DNA of 64,000 bases. It comes from Taeniopygia guttata (Eukaryota > Chordata > Aves > Passeriformes > Estrildidae). A program made the position numbers and the translations under genes. The notes under the pieces were generated by a model. It was not told the origin of the DNA. It saw only the letters and a program-made list of their open reading frames with translations, and made no database searches. Shown here in pieces: positions 27,367-39,770 of this stretch. Location of the stretch: the NCBI RefSeq assembly GCF_048771995.1, contig NC_133027.1:56605501-56669500 (forward strand), in the 5' to 3' direction. How positions within the stretch are numbered: position 1 is the first letter of the stretch; the number at the start of each line of letters is the position of its first letter.

Positions 27367-30300
27367 CTGATGGAAAAGAGAAAGAATGGCACTAATAGTC
27401 AACTATCAGAGTGGCAATACTGCATAGCACAGAAAGAATAGACCTTAGATGCTGAATATTTTGATGCAACACTAATCATGATAGTGAAAGAAAACAGAAT
27501 TCTCTCTGGGTCTGCCACTGCCCCCCCATTATAGCCTTCCCACATTTCCTTGGACACAGAAGTTGCTCAGCCTTCTTTTGTCTTTGGGAAAAAGATAATT
27601 TTCCCTACCTTATAAGAAGGTGAGAGTGAAAATAACTAATTTGTTAGGTTCTCTTTAATTACTCACACATGGCAACAAAGGTTATATGCACATCTAGAAC
27701 ATATTTGAAACATTTTTTTGATTTGTAGACTCCAAAAAATTTTCAGACAGAAATAGGGAATTTCAAGATACTGGCCATATGTAGCTTTTCTTAGTTCCTT
27801 TTTATCAATTTGAAATCACTGTTCACCAACTGTGAACACCTGTAAAAATATTCTTTGCCCCTGTAACAAAAGATAAGCATACATTTCTTAAGAAAATACA
27901 ACCTATTGTTTTAAAATTAGAACATAATCATATTTTTATAATACAAAAAAATTCTTTGATGTGCCTATTTTTACAGAAGTCTCATTCAAAAACAAGTATA
28001 AAGGGTGAACAAGGCTTTCCAATTTCCTACTTTGTAAAAAAAATCACCCTTGTTTCCCCTAAAATTTTGCAGGTCTTTCTCACCGTCTTTATTGTCTCTA
28101 TTGTCTGTTAAATACTTCTTCCAGTCAATTAGAATTTCATCTAGCCTATTGCATAAAACTTATTTAAGGTTCATGAATAAAAGCATCTTTTGGCAAAAAT
28201 AAAAAATGAACTGCCAAATTAAAAAAAAAGAAAAACACAAACCCCTCAAAAATCACTTTTAACATTCTTAACTGCATAGAATCTCTGCTCTTACATATGA
28301 TACTTCTAAGTAATTTTTCTTGTTTGGACAATTTCTCAGAGTATTTTATTTCTTTTTCTCCTAAAATGCCCATCATGAGAGACCTGTAGAAAATGGCTCA
28401 TTGAAATCTGTTGTTTCTTCATTTACCATCTGAAGTGGGAAGACAGATTTGTTAAAGAAAGCACTGAAGAGCTCCAGGACTGGTATTTTCTCATCAGTAA
28501 GGATTGATTCGATCCACCTGTTTAAATCTGTCCACTTGGGTTCCAGTCTGCAGAACCAAAGAAAGTCGTTCTGGGATGGGACTTTGCTGCCAGATCAGTT
28601 TTCAGCGCCACAGCATGGGAAACCTTGCAACAAACAGCTCCAGGGTGTCCCATTACCTTGAACTCCCCAGGGGCCAGCTGCACCCCACTGTACAACACTT
28701 CTGGGAAGACGTAGCTGGTGCCAAACGTGCCACTGAGGGAGAACATCTCAAATTTGGTCTGAGCCATCTCCACGGGCTGCCCACACGTGCTCAGGTTTGT
28801 GCTGGGGCACTTGAGCAGCGTGCAGATCTGCAGGGAGGAGGAGACAGAAAGACAAAACATCACTAAACTTTCAGCAACCACGAGCTGGATTTGATAGCAA
28901 GAAAAGTTCCCAGGATGCAGTAATAGACAAATGGTTTTAGGTGGCTGGCATGTGGCCATACTCACTTCTAAACATGCAATTACCTGCCAGTGGTACTTTA
29001 TGAGAGAACCGTGAAGCCCATCAAATGCACCCAGGACATAAACTTCATCTTTCCTCTTGTCTGACATCTGGTAGACCAGATGACAGCAAAGGTCTCCTTG
29101 GCAAACAGTGTAATTTCCATCCTTGTGCCTGAGTTCTCTGAAAGTGAATATATCCTTTCGGACAGGTCCCGAGAAAGTGTCATTTTCTCCAGGAAATTTC
29201 TTGATACTTGTGGCATACAAACTCCAGTTGATGGCAGGAGGGTAGGTGGGGGACAGACAGGGATGTGTGCTCAACTCTGCTAGCAGGAGATGTCCCTCCT
29301 CGGTGGCACTGTCGTAGTGGTAGGCGGCGGGTCCTTCTGGCGTGAACAGCCCACTGCCTGCCAAGGACATCAGCAGCCCTCCGTTAGCCAGCACCACGCA
29401 GCACAGCTTGGCAGGGGCACCAGTCACCCCTCACACCACACTGGCATTATTTTTCAGTGATACTCTTTTCGTTCAGTACGTTACTGAGAGTTTTGGAATC
29501 ACTTCAAAGCACGGAACAGCTGAAATACCCATCCTAGTGTTAAAACAGGTTCATTTAAAAATAAATCATAGCCCTCAGAGCGGCATATTTGACAAAGGAG
29601 GCAAGCATGGGGGTAGTTACGCTTCACTGAAGGACACACAGGGCTGTGGCCTAAACTCAGCTCAGTCTATTTAGGGCAGACAAAAATGTTCCTTTGTAGC
29701 TTTCACTTTGCTTCAAGGGAGAGTAATAAATGCAGCTACACCCTTTTCTCATGAAGAGAATAAAAAATAGGCAGTAAATATATATTCAGAGCAAAACATA
29801 ATATCTCTAAGTCTTCAGCAGCCACAAGAAAAAAAAAAGACTGTTTTATTTGGTATATAAGTGGAATTCTCCTCTTGGTTTTACACTATTAGGGTCTGAT
29901 TAAAACATTTTTATCTCAATTTAGCTGTTGATTGAATTTTAAAAAGAAAATGCTGCTTCTAGATGAGAGACTGAGAAAATTTAAGGGAAACCTTGTGTTA
30001 TTTTTGAAATAATATTTCACTTTTAAGGTATCAAAAGTTAATGTCACGGGCTTTTAATTTTTACCTTTTTCAGAGCATTCAATATTTTCTTACCTGAAGT
30101 TGTTTGTTGCATTCAGTACAAAATCACAAAGACCTTTAGTCCAATTAAAACACTGTTTTTCAAAGACTTCACTATGTCTAAAACATTTCTGCCTGCTTCT
30201 GGATCTGGGAACAATTTCCCTGTTCCTGAATGCAACTCACCTGTCATTGCCATGCTGGTGTTGTGAGTATTTGCTGAAAGTAAATTAACACGCATGCCCA

Positions 30301-32797
30301 TAGCCCAAGCAGAGTGAATCTCAATTGCAGTCAGAAAGGGCAGGACATTCATCCAAGCTGTTGGGAAGAGCACGGTGTCCACCTGCATCTTGCTCACCAG
30401 GACCACAGCAGGCTCATAGAAAAGGATGTCAAAGCAAGTGAAAATGCCAAACTTTCCAAAAGGAGTTTCAAAGGTGACAGCTTCTGGCTCTTTTGGATAA
30501 TTAAACTGAGTTTCACCTCTAAACAGATTGTACTGCAGGTGAAGAAAATGGCATATTAGAAACTGAAAATAAGGTAAGATTATGAACAGCTTTTGCATCT
30601 GAGACAAGCTTTAATACAGAACTGGGAGTTGAGGTAGCTGAGCTGGCTAGCAAAGCTGTTTTGTATCCATCCAGCTGACCCACCCCTTCTACCTCCTGAA
30701 AGCAATGCCCATTCAGTATTAGCTGCTAAAGTCCAAGACCAAGGGCCAAGATGCCCCCTGCAAAAGCACTGTCTAGGTTGGCTATGAATGTATCAAGGAA
30801 AAGCTAATGTTCACCGAGTATGGAAAATTCTGTCAATGCTTCTTTACCATTTACTGTCATAAACGTAGCCCTCAAGTGTTTGGCAGCTGGCATGCACTCT
30901 GCAGCTGCAGTGCTCCTGGGAATAATTTGCCTGACTGGTCAAGCAATTGCTTGGTTTTCCTTCTGGCCATAAGATCATCAAATCATCCTGGATTGGTTGT
31001 CACTTTATAATAACATAAAATTATTGCATAAACCATCTGAAACTGGTGCCAGAGAGCTGAAAAATTCATTGATAATAAATTAGAGGTTCATGCTGAAGCA
31101 TTTCCTTACCTTATGGTACCGAGCCACCAGTTTCCCCTGTGTGTCAAAGACAACATCTGTATTGTACTGGTAGCGACCGTCCCTGGGGCAGCTGGGATCA
31201 CTGGAGTCACACGGCTTCTTGTCCCCGATATTTGCAACCACATAGATGGAGTTATTTCTGGCCATGCAGCTGAGTCGTTCCTGCACTGGTGCTGGACCAA
31301 ATCTATGGCATTTTTAGTGAAAGAGAAAAAGTAATTTAGAATTTTAAGCACCTATGTAGAAATAATGCATTCAGAATTATTACTCCATTAACTGCACGTG
31401 ACCAGATACTGAAAAAGCAATAGATAAAATCATAGGTTTTGTTCATTTTCTTCTCTGTTCATAGCACCATTTTAAATTGCCAGTGTCTTTTATCTTTAAA
31501 AAATGGCCTCCCTGTGTTCTTCTTTCCTGTACCCTTTACAGTGTTATTTTCTGTGTGGACAGAATTCCCAGCTAATATGCATACAAAGATGTGGAGAGCT
31601 TCACAAAGCAAAGACGAGAATAAGTTAGTACAGAGATATAAATCTTAAATAGCTTAAAAAGTGAATTATCAAGCAGCTCTAAGCCCTGATTCAGAAGACA
31701 ATTGTAGTCCTTTTTAATAATGGTTGTTTGTATGCCTTTAGTAAGAAGCAGGCACAGCATTTACAGCGCTAAGAACTCCTGAAATCTAGCTTCATAAGGC
31801 CTCAGAAGAGAGCATAAAAACATAGTTTAGCCATGAACTTGGGCTTTTCAGTGTCCCCAGCTGACACACATTAGAGCCACCTCTGTGTGTAACACAGCAG
31901 GTGTGCAAGTGACTGGATTTCCAAAAGATATTTCTTTCAGATCTAAATCAATATTTTGTGTAATTTGGTTTAGAAAGCACCCAGCCCACTCAGCTGAGGA
32001 CTGAATCAGCTTGTCGGATCTATGCAGCTAACATGATAATAAATTAGCTTCTACTTACAGAATGTTTTCCCAAGTGATCTGAATTGATAAAGTTCTGCAT
32101 GTTTTTAAAATAATTATTTTGCCTGAAACCTCTTCATTTTTGTCCTTCCACAAATAAAACTGTCTCAATGCCTTTACCTGACATATTCCCATTACCATTT
32201 AATTAAGAACTCTTTTTGATGCACCTCATTTCTACAGTACTTGTGAATTTTTATAGATCAAAGAATTAAATTAGTCATTTAATGTGAGCTGCTCAAGGCT
32301 CCATGAGATAACAGGTTGAAATCACCTAAACCATTGCAGAAGGAATCACCTTGAGGGGTCAGTGCAGGGAATCCAATTCACCACTGGATCAGGGATATCC
32401 TCCAGGTAGGGGTAGATGGATTCTCTTGTGAATCGCCAGCCATAGATGCCATCTTCAGGAGTCACAATGATGTGGGCACCCTGTCACAACAAGCTCCATT
32501 TAAAGGTCACCCATCAACAGACAACCAGGAGGGTCAGCAGGAGCAGAAAACACTGATGGACAACCCTCATGGTAGCCCTCGTACCTGCTTGGCAGCTTCC
32601 TTGATGGCCCCTTCCAAGACATCCATGTTTTTGTCCATCAGGGCCAAAGCATCGCTGGGAGAAACGGGCTCCTGGGTGGGATGTGGCAGGATGACGGCGT
32701 GCTCGTAGACGGCTGCTATGAAGGTGTCAGAGGCAAGGGCCTGAAGGGCTGCCAGTGCAAACACCACAGCGAGCAGGAGAGCCTGGGAAGGGAGCAT
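27247..32797 (-). CDS. VNN1: Vanin copy 1: pantetheinase, 7 coding exons, intact
   Basis: Exons (5' to 3'): 32,585-32,797; 32,350-32,480; 31,110-31,302; 30,241-30,532; 28,984-29,357; 28,657-28,827; 27,247-27,366. All introns have GT-AG ends and phases agree, giving 1,494 nt and 497 residues. Vanins hydrolyse pantetheine to pantothenate (vitamin B5) and cysteamine. Residues 1-23 form a signal peptide. The nitrilase-type domain carries the triad Glu80 (TPED), Lys179 (ARYHK) and Cys212 (GIFTCFDIL), equivalent to Glu79/Lys178/Cys211 of human VNN1. The C-terminal vanin domain has [13 protein letters not shown] and [12 protein letters not shown] motifs and several N-glycosylation sequons. It ends shortly after LYEKD with no hydrophobic tail, so a GPI anchor is unlikely and secretion is predicted. 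Exons 1-4 and 6 are nearly copy 2, while exons 5 and 7 are divergent. Which mammalian paralogue it matches (VNN1, VNN2 or VNN3) cannot be settled by eye. Confidence 0.93.
28657..28827 (-). CDS. VNN1: Vanin copy 1, exon 6
   Basis: Encodes [15 protein letters not shown] and [19 protein letters not shown], ending GEFK at AAG|GTAATG. 171 nt, with only about four base differences from copy 2 exon 6. Confidence 0.94.
28984..29357 (-). CDS. VNN1: Vanin copy 1, exon 5 (vanin C-terminal domain, divergent)
   Basis: Encodes GSGLFTP through VLGAFDGLH, including [13 protein letters not shown]. 374 nt, ending on a codon. This exon is clearly more diverged from copy 2 than exons 1-4 and 6. The following intron is only 156 nt, a multiple of three, and has no stop in frame. 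Confidence 0.94.
30241..30532 (-). CDS. VNN1: Vanin copy 1, exon 4 (nucleophile Cys212)
   Basis: Encodes [15 protein letters not shown] with the nucleophilic cysteine, then [10 protein letters not shown] and [11 protein letters not shown]. 292 nt, ending with one base of a split glycine codon at a GTGAGT donor. The central part is nearly identical to copy 2, while both ends of the exon have diverged. Confidence 0.95.
31110..31302 (-). CDS. VNN1: Vanin copy 1, exon 3 (catalytic Lys179)
   Basis: Encodes [20 protein letters not shown] through LVARYHK. It ends on Lys179, the catalytic lysine, at the donor AAG|GTAAGG. It differs from copy 2 at only about three bases, while the flanking introns differ. 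Confidence 0.95.
32350..32480 (-). CDS. VNN1: Vanin copy 1, exon 2 (catalytic Glu80)
   Basis: Encodes [15 protein letters not shown] and [10 protein letters not shown]. Glu80 in TPED is the catalytic base. Length is 131 nt, splitting an arginine codon with exon 3. The intron to exon 1 is only 104 nt and nearly identical to that of copy 2. Confidence 0.95.
32585..32797 (-). CDS. VNN1: Vanin copy 1, exon 1 (residues 1-71)
   Basis: Signal peptide plus the start of the nitrilase domain ([18 protein letters not shown]). It ends exactly on a codon (CAG, Gln71) at a GT donor. The 213 bases equal those of copy 2 in length. The last 21 bases before the ATG are also shared with copy 2, beyond which the two diverge. 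Confidence 0.95.
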
Positions 32798-33681
32798 AGC
32801 TGCAGCCTCTCAGCTCCTGGATCAGCATGGGGAATATAAACTGGAGAGAAAGAGGAGGAGTAAATACTAAAATGTTTGCTTTGGCCATAATCTTCTGTTG
32901 AGTAATCTGAGAAGATTTTGGGCAAAAAGTCAAAGAAGTTTTCCTAGGAATTTGATCTTGTTTCCAATATGAAAGTTTTTTAAAAAAATAGAAGAAAAGC
33001 CTAAGAGAGCTTGTCAGAAGTCATGCTAATCTATAAGGGGTTTATTGGAAGGAGCACTTGCACATTTTTTTTGCATCCTTCTCCATGCTTTTAAACCCAT
33101 CTCAGGGCAAGCCCAGACTCACCTGGTTAGGATACACTGCTCCATATCACCTCACTGCACATCAGTGAAAACTTCATCCACGGCTGAAGATAGACTCCCT
33201 GTGTGGGGTACAGCCTTCTTGCTCCAGAGTGCAGATAATTCAGCAAAGTTTATCAGACATGTGGTCCTGCCATACCTCCTGCTTTTGGCCAATGGCTTAT
33301 TTCAGTTCAAGTGGGTGCCTTGAGAGTGTCTTCCCCCCTGGGCTCACACTGCAATATAAACTATCCCTTGAATTGCGCTGACCTTTCTGCCTACAGCTAA
33401 GTGACTTGCTTTTTTTGTGAGAAAGAATTCAACAACACAATTGTTTGTTTATGATGGTCCTTTCAAAAAGGAAGCTTTTGTACAATAAGCAACTTGAAAT
33501 CACTCATGGAAAGCAGCATTTTTTCTCACAGAAATAAATTTTTAGCACAGCATTTTGTTTATAGAATGTTACCACTATGGTTTTAGATGATCCCTAGAAA
33601 AACCTTAATTAGGACCTGTGGTACTTTAGTGAGGGTAAAGGAACATAATCTGACTTATCATTTACCACTTAGAAGAAATTA

Positions 33682-33732
33682 AAAAAAAAAAAAAACCAAA
33701 AAAAAAACCAAGAACAAAACAACAAAAAAAAA
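33682..33732. repeat. A-rich low-complexity tract
   Basis: Runs of 8-14 A broken by CC, G or CAAG. It sits close to where the vanin 5' relic to its right begins, and may mark the tail of a lost retroelement. Confidence 0.6.
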
Positions 33733-33785
33733 GAACTCCTTCTTCTTCCTTGAAAAATTCCTTGAAAAGTCTTCCTCTTCACTAT

Positions 33786-33812
33786 GATGGAGAAGAATAA
33801 TTCTTCTCCATC
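33786..33812. repeat. Perfect palindrome with 13-nt arms
   Basis: The arms gatggagaagaat and attcttctccatc are exact reverse complements around one base. No associated gene end is recognised. Confidence 0.85.
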
Positions 33813-33877
33813 GGCACAAAAGCCTCCTCAGGAGAAGCCAACACTTAATTGAGTCTACGATTCTAAAATGTCATTGT

Positions 33878-34350
33878 GCTGCAACATCTGTGTTCAGGGC
33901 ACAGGCCTCCAGAGCATACAGTACCAAAAGCACAGATTTTAGGAAGCCCTGTGTCTGGAGCCTGCAAGTCACCCAAGAGAATACCGAAGGCAGGCAAAGG
34001 CTGTGGGCTTTAAAAAGAAGAAGTCTTGCACAAAAGCTGGGAATTCCCCAGGGTGGCTAAAAGATGACACCCATGTAATCACCCTGTCCAGAAAGACTCA
34101 GCATCAAAGGCAAGAGAGCTGCCAGCACTGAGCAATTCTGCCTCACAGTAACAGCAGGGAAGCCACAGAGAAGTCACCACAGTGCTGCAGCTGAAGAAAC
34201 ATGTTACTTACCAGACATACAAAAAAATCAGGCATAGTATTGCTGTAGTAACACAGTTCAAGGCAAGCCTGGGTCCCAGAAGGAAAAGAACTTTGGGAAA
34301 TCTCAGCAGAGACCATCATGGACACATCCCTGCCCAAACTGAAGGGTGTG
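33878..34350 (-). pseudogene. Vanin relic: signal-peptide part of exon 1 plus upstream DNA only
   Basis: This stretch aligns over its whole length with 57,788-58,200, which is the first part of exon 1 and the upstream flank of vanin copy 3. Shared blocks include acaggc(c/t)(c/t)ccagagca, accaaaagcacag, ttttaggaag, gtgtctggagcctg, the ttaaaaag box with aagtcttgcac, and aggcaagagagctgccagca. The rest of the vanin gene is absent to the left, where A-rich DNA and a palindrome lie instead. It is thus a fourth vanin unit reduced to a 5' fragment, between the two intact genes and in the same orientation. The frame resembles a decayed VLLVL-AL signal peptide. It is not expected to make protein. Confidence 0.75.
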
Positions 34351-34719
34351 AGATGCAGGCATGGCTAGTGGAGGCAGGTCGCAGCATGGGTAATACTTGT
34401 GCCACCCCAGCTCAGCTCAACACAGCTCGGAGTGGCAGGGACTTTGGGGGCTGCTGCATATCCTAGCGGGGAGCTGTGGGGAAGGCTGGTTGTCTGAGCA
34501 AAACCATCAGCACACCAACTGCTCAATAACCAAGTCCTGAAGATCTCTGGTCCCCAAAGGTTTCTCTAGGAAGACTGTCGTGAATAGGACTCACAATTTC
34601 TAGATTTTGCCTATTGCAATGTGCTTTCTTATATCCACAGATCACTCCAGCAGAAATCTTGAAGCTAAAGCTGCATGTACACAAAAATCACTTATATCTG
34701 GTACCCAAGTTTCTTACCT

Positions 34720-35410
34720 TTGGTTCTGACTCAGCAGTCAGGTAACGAAAGGGTTTTTTCTGCACTGCCCTCAAAGAAGTGTTTATTGTAATCGGTGGTT
34801 ACACGCAGCCTTGTTTTTATACCGAGTGAGTTGGTATGTGGTTAATGGGTGGACTTGCAAAGGGTTACTTTCTGTATGCTTGACTCACTTCTCACAGTAA
34901 CACATTTCACAATGATAAGTATTATGCAATCTCTGTAGCAAAAAGAATTCAGTGTCATTATGGCTTCTGCCAGTCTTCTGTAGGAAAAATACTCAACATA
35001 CCTTAACCAAACCACAATGGCCTTTTAACCAAACCACAATGGCCTTGAACAAAATTCTAGATTCAAGATACTCACCACATTCAGGGTTGGGATCCTACAC
35101 CACTTGCACACACAATCCATTATCCAGAGGACTGGCATCAGGAGTGAACAAACCTGAAGAAGCACCTCTCAGCTTTGAGACTGGCCACACACTCCTGCTG
35201 AATCCTTTCTGCAAGATGAGATCTTCCCAGGTGCCATAACTTCCTTAAATCCAGATCCTTTCCCTGGGAGAGAGTTGTGGCATCACCCACCAGGTTCCCT
35301 GGGGACAAGTACAGTGTCTGCACTGAGTTTGTACGCATGGGAAGAGGACCACACTGGATAATCCCTTGCTGGACTGAGATCTGTCTGTGGTCACACGGTA
35401 ACTGACTCAA
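34720..35410 (-). mobile_element. Possible solo LTR of an endogenous retrovirus (fossil)
   Basis: On the minus strand a TATAAAAA box (34,814-34,821) is followed about 25 bases later by AATAAA (34,782-34,787) and then a stretch resembling an LTR end. No retroviral genes are seen beside it. The left limit is approximate. Family not determined. A non-viral promoter-like region is the alternative. Confidence 0.3.
35008..35047. repeat. Short tandem repeat, about 20-bp unit, two copies
   Basis: The phrase aaccaaaccacaatggcctt occurs twice in direct succession. Probably a replication-slippage duplication inside the LTR-like block. Confidence 0.7.
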
Positions 35411-35659
35411 ACAAGGTTTTAAGACAGTGTGACTTTAGCAGCAATAATGTTGAGCTTCCATGAGTCAAAGCACATTGTCTGGGGGTTTTGATAAACATGT
35501 CATTATGTGAGACATGTCACTGTTAGGCCACGTGTGAGTATCTATTTACATTTGGAAACAAGAAAGGTCATATGGAGCAGAGCAGCAGTAATCAGCGCTG
35601 GAGTTTGGAGAATATTTGCACTCCCAGTGTCTCACCAGCTCCAGAACATGGGATTGAGG

Positions 35660-36520
35660 ACCTTGAGAGCATCACATCTTGGATGGGTAAAAAAATGGCT
35701 AGATGACACTAAGTTGGGTGGAAGTGTTGATCTGTGTGAGGGTAGGAAGGGTCTACAGAGAGACCTGGACAGACTCAACCAATGACTAAGGGCAATTGCA
35801 GGAGGTTAAAGCAGGTGAGGTACTGGGTCCTGCACCTGGGTCACAGCAACCCCAGGTAGTGCTACAGGCTGGAGGAGGAGTGGCTCCGGAGCTGTTTGGC
35901 AGAAATGGACCTGGGAGTGCTTGCTGACAGCTGGCTCAGTATGAGCCAGCAGTGTGCCCAGGTGGCCAAGAAGATAAATGGCATCTGGGCCTGTAAGAAG
36001 AACAGTGTGCCCAGCAGAACAAGGGAAGTGATCATCTGCTGTACTCAGCACTGGTGAGGCTGTACCTTGAGTGCTGTGCTCCATTCTGGAACTCTCACTT
36101 TAACAAGGATGTTGAGGCACTGGAGCCTGTCCAAAGAAGGGCAACAAGGCTCCTGAAAGGTCTAGAAAACATGCATTATGAGGGACAGCTGAGTGAGCTG
36201 GATTTGTTTAGTAGGAGTTTGCAGTGAGGTGAGGACTGATCTCTCCTGCTGTGCCTGCAGTGAAAGGACCAGAGGTAATGGCCTAACACTGGGACAGAGA
36301 AGATTTAGGTTAGATATTAGGAATTTTTTTTTCACTGTACAGGTGGTCAGACATTGGAATAGGTTGTGCAGGGAGGTGGTGGAGCCCTAGAGGTGTTTAA
36401 GAGGGGTCTGGATGTGGCACTGCATGGTGGTTTAGTGGTTACAGTGGCAATTACAAGTTTACAGCGGGACTGGATGATCTCAAAGGTCTCTTCAAACCCT
36501 GAAGATTCTATGATTCCATG
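35660..36520 (+). mobile_element. CR1 LINE, 3' part (about 0.86 kb)
   Basis: Typical CR1 3' region on the plus strand: the GGATGG...TTGGGTGG...GAGGGTAGGAAGG segment, CTGGGTCCTGCACCTGGGTCACAGCAACCCC, GGCTGTACCTTGAGTGCTGTG, then the 3' UTR with GGTCAGACATTGGAATAGG and GGACTGGATGATCTCAAAGGTC, ending in the GATTCTATGATTCCATG terminal repeat. 5'-truncated as usual. Moderately old. It lies between vanin copies 1 and 2. Confidence 0.93.
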
Positions 36521-38087
36521 GTGAGACCAGCAATGGTAGCAATGTGGAGAAAAGCAAGGAGAAATTACACAAACAGAGGTCTCTAACCACTCTTAAGGAC
36601 ACAGACACGGAACATGCATATCTTTATACACTGATGTGCTGAAAGAAGGTCGCTAAGGTCCAGCAGCATCAACAAAACACAAGCCACTGTAGAGAAGAGA
36701 AAGCAAAAATGTGAACAGTGCCATCTCACCAGGACTAGCTGGTCTGAAATAGAATTCTAAATCCCCAAATTCCTAGAGAAAATTAATCTGCAGGGCAGCA
36801 CCACCCAGCATTAACAAGAAGGAGGAAAGGGAAAATCTTATTTCACATATATTGGAGTTAACTGACCAGAAAGAAACAGAGAAGATGGGAGGGAGGAGCT
36901 GCTACGAGATACCAGATCACTTAGTGACTTTTTCACTAGTTGCAGTAAAAATTCTGTCACTGAAATAGCATCCAGTGCAGTCTGGAGGTGTCATCAAGCT
37001 GTTTTTCAGAACTGACAACCAGAGGTTTCAATTCCAAGTTTTGTTTCAACAGAGGTTTCATATGAATAATGTTTCAAATCATGTTCTGATGAAAAAGTGG
37101 TGGCATGTTTTGCTTCAGGAGGGTCTGTTTGACTGGAGTCCTCGTTCAGCTTCCATGATGCACTGTGTTGCCATTTCCTACATGAGAGGCACCAATGGCA
37201 TAAAGGATATAAAACCAAAGCAACACAAATAGGGGAAAAAAGGTCAAATTGTGGTAAAAGAGCAGATTGGCATAAGCCATATTCCAGAGACAAAGAAATA
37301 TTGAGCATGTGTATAGACCTGCCACAAATCACATTTTTCACTAATTTATTTACTGATCCCATAATAATCTGCCGTGAAAAAATATGCAATACTGTTTCAA
37401 TAAGAATGTATACTCTGGAATACAATTCGGGCTTTCTGAGGGTTAGAAAAATAAAAATCCAGCAAACAGAGAAAAACAACTGCTGTTTTGAACTAATAAC
37501 ATATTAGTAATCTTATGACATAGGAATAGATTCTTCTCAATAAATAGTAGTACTAGGATAATATTACCACATTATTACTAAACCAAACACATTAATGAGC
37601 TTTCGCAACTAAAAACGAGAAATATAATCGGGATTGTTGCTGTAGGTTATGCCATATCCCATATGGACATAATAGTGTAGAGCTTCAGTTATGGATAAAT
37701 CAAGGGGAGGCATGTTGGTTGTGGGTCTTCTTTCAGATGATACTTGTTTCATAATCCAAAATGCATCACAGTAATGACTGATTTCGGCGGGTTTTTTTTC
37801 TTACTTATCAAGAGTCCATCATTCAGGACATGATTGATGAATGTGAAACAAGGAGTTTATTAGCGGAGTACCCATAAGAACACACTAAGAGCTCAGAAAA
37901 ATGTGACAAAACAGGAAGAAAGTATGTCAGGCCATATATCTCACTGAAACTAGTGATTTCATTAAAAGGTATTTAATAGGTTGGATTAATCACTATGAGC
38001 TGGTTCACTGTGGCTGCTTTGAGACACTTTATTCCATTGCTATCTTTCAGAGGACTTAGCAGGACACAGCTCCAGGGTGTCTTAAAA
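36521..38087. other. Intergenic DNA between vanin copies 1 and 2
   Basis: No gene is recognised. A 157-codon minus-strand open frame (37,006-37,479) shows no family signature and overlaps plus-strand frames. A sharp boundary to the repeated block is at about 38,088. Confidence 0.5.
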
Positions 38088-38989
38088 GCTTCTTTATTCT
38101 AGTATCTTCATATTCCTCAATTCCTGTGCTATGTGTCAGCATACGCAGTTTGCATTTGAGTGTCTCGAGACCAAAGAAATTGCATTAGCATCTCACTGTA
38201 CTTAGATGTCATGTACCCAGCGTGCCAACAACAGAATTGTCCCTTGAATTTATCCCAGTGTCTCTTCCAGTCACTTCTGTTTAGCTGAGCATCACTTTCC
38301 AACAGCCTTTCACCAGAAAACATGAACCTGGATAGAATTTTTCCTCTGAAAAAAAGCATGTAAGTACCTTATTGCCTGTCTCTCACTAGCCTGAAGCAAA
38401 AGAGCAGGCTAGTTCACCAGGTGCAGTAACATGCCTGCTCCTCTGCACACTTTTCTGACCACAGAAAGCTGCAGTGTGTTGAGAGGCCTTCAATTTAATC
38501 TTCAACTCATTTCAAATCCATTTGTTCCAATGACATTTTCCATTTTTTGACCTTCTAGTCTTTGCAGTATTCTCATTTGAAAAAGGCTATGTGAGCAGTG
38601 GGAACAGGCTGGCTGCTTTCAGCTACAGCAGACTGTCACTGTAGAGCTGGTTCAGAAAACACAGACCAGCAGATGAATGCAGATACCAAAGAGTTCTCTC
38701 ACAGAGTAGTGCCAACTGAGGGTTTCAATCACTAGGAACTTGGATTTTTATCTATTATAGTTCATCCCTAAGTACTTCTCTACACACATGACTAGATGCA
38801 GCATGCTCATTCAGTAGCCTTAAAGACAAGCCTTTTAAAGGCTGCAGTAGAGATCTCGGTGATACTTGAACTAAGGTAGCTTGGAAGCCTTCCTCCCTCT
38901 CTGCCTCACGTTTTTACCACATGAAATATAGGTTGAGTCACATTAAGCACAATCAGACATCAGTGTGAAAGAGGAAGCAGCAAATGCTC

Positions 38990-39770
38990 CCTTGTTTAGC
39001 AATAATGAGGACATCAGCCGGAAAGGTGACTGCCCTGCCAGGGCTGAGCAGAAATATTTACAAGTGCAGTGCTTGGAGAATGCCCAGCAGAATTCAAGTC
39101 CCACTGCCGGGACAAGGCGCAGTGGAATTCTCCCTGTTTGCCTCTGTTCCAGCAGGCACCGCTCCCTATTTCCTGCGGAGCTGGGAGCTCTCCCAGGAGC
39201 AAGGGACTGATACCAGGTAAACAAACAACTCCACCGAATAAAATGAAGAAAACTGCAGTGGTCCGGGCTCTACGTGGCTGCGGACAATGTAAAGGGAAAC
39301 TTATCTAGAGGTCCGCCTACTTTCCACATTTCTCTCCTCCCAATCCACTCTTCCCACCCCTGCACCCATCCCTATCGCTGCTACCGCCTGATGTTGGGGG
39401 CTACATGAAGATTTACTTTGGGAAGCAGAATGCCATTTGGTGCTAAATCAGCTTAGCTGTAGAGGGAGTCTGTGGTCAGACTGTGTTCCGGCTTCTTTCC
39501 TTGCGCTTAGCGAGAGGAGAGCGTGAGGAAGGCTGCTGCGCATCCCAAGGGTTAACCGTGCCTGGAGAAGGCTGTGAAAGGTCGCTGGGGCGGCCACGCA
39601 ATCCCTGCCGAGCCCTGAGTTCATTTGAGCAGAGTCAGGAAGCCAGAGGCGCTCACTTCTGGCAACAGCACGTAGTTATTTATCTCCCTTGTGCCGTAAC
39701 AGGACAGCTCTTCCTAGGGCGCAGGTAGAGATTTAAAGACACAGTGCTTTTCCTCCCCGCATGTTTCCCA
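38990..39770. promoter_or_regulatory. CpG-rich island (copy A), no assigned gene
   Basis: CpG dinucleotides, rare in the surrounding DNA, cluster here (roughly two dozen within 0.8 kb), and GC content rises. Such islands usually mark promoters. None of the overlapping open frames has a recognisable product. A GT donor-like site on the plus strand (ACCAG|GTAAAC near 39,218) could end an unknown first exon. It lies 1.1-1.8 kb beyond the stop of vanin copy 2. The alternative is a decayed GC-rich element. Confidence 0.45.

Larger units (their letters stand above)
32798..33877. promoter_or_regulatory. Upstream region of vanin copy 1
   Basis: On the minus strand a pyrimidine-rich tract ending in CTCTCCAG lies about 45 bases above the ATG (near 32,845), and a second AG is 21 bases above it. 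These could be acceptors of a 5' UTR intron, in which case the core promoter is farther upstream. An A-rich tract (33,682-33,732) and a perfect palindrome (33,786-33,812) also lie here. No TATA box is assigned. Confidence 0.35.
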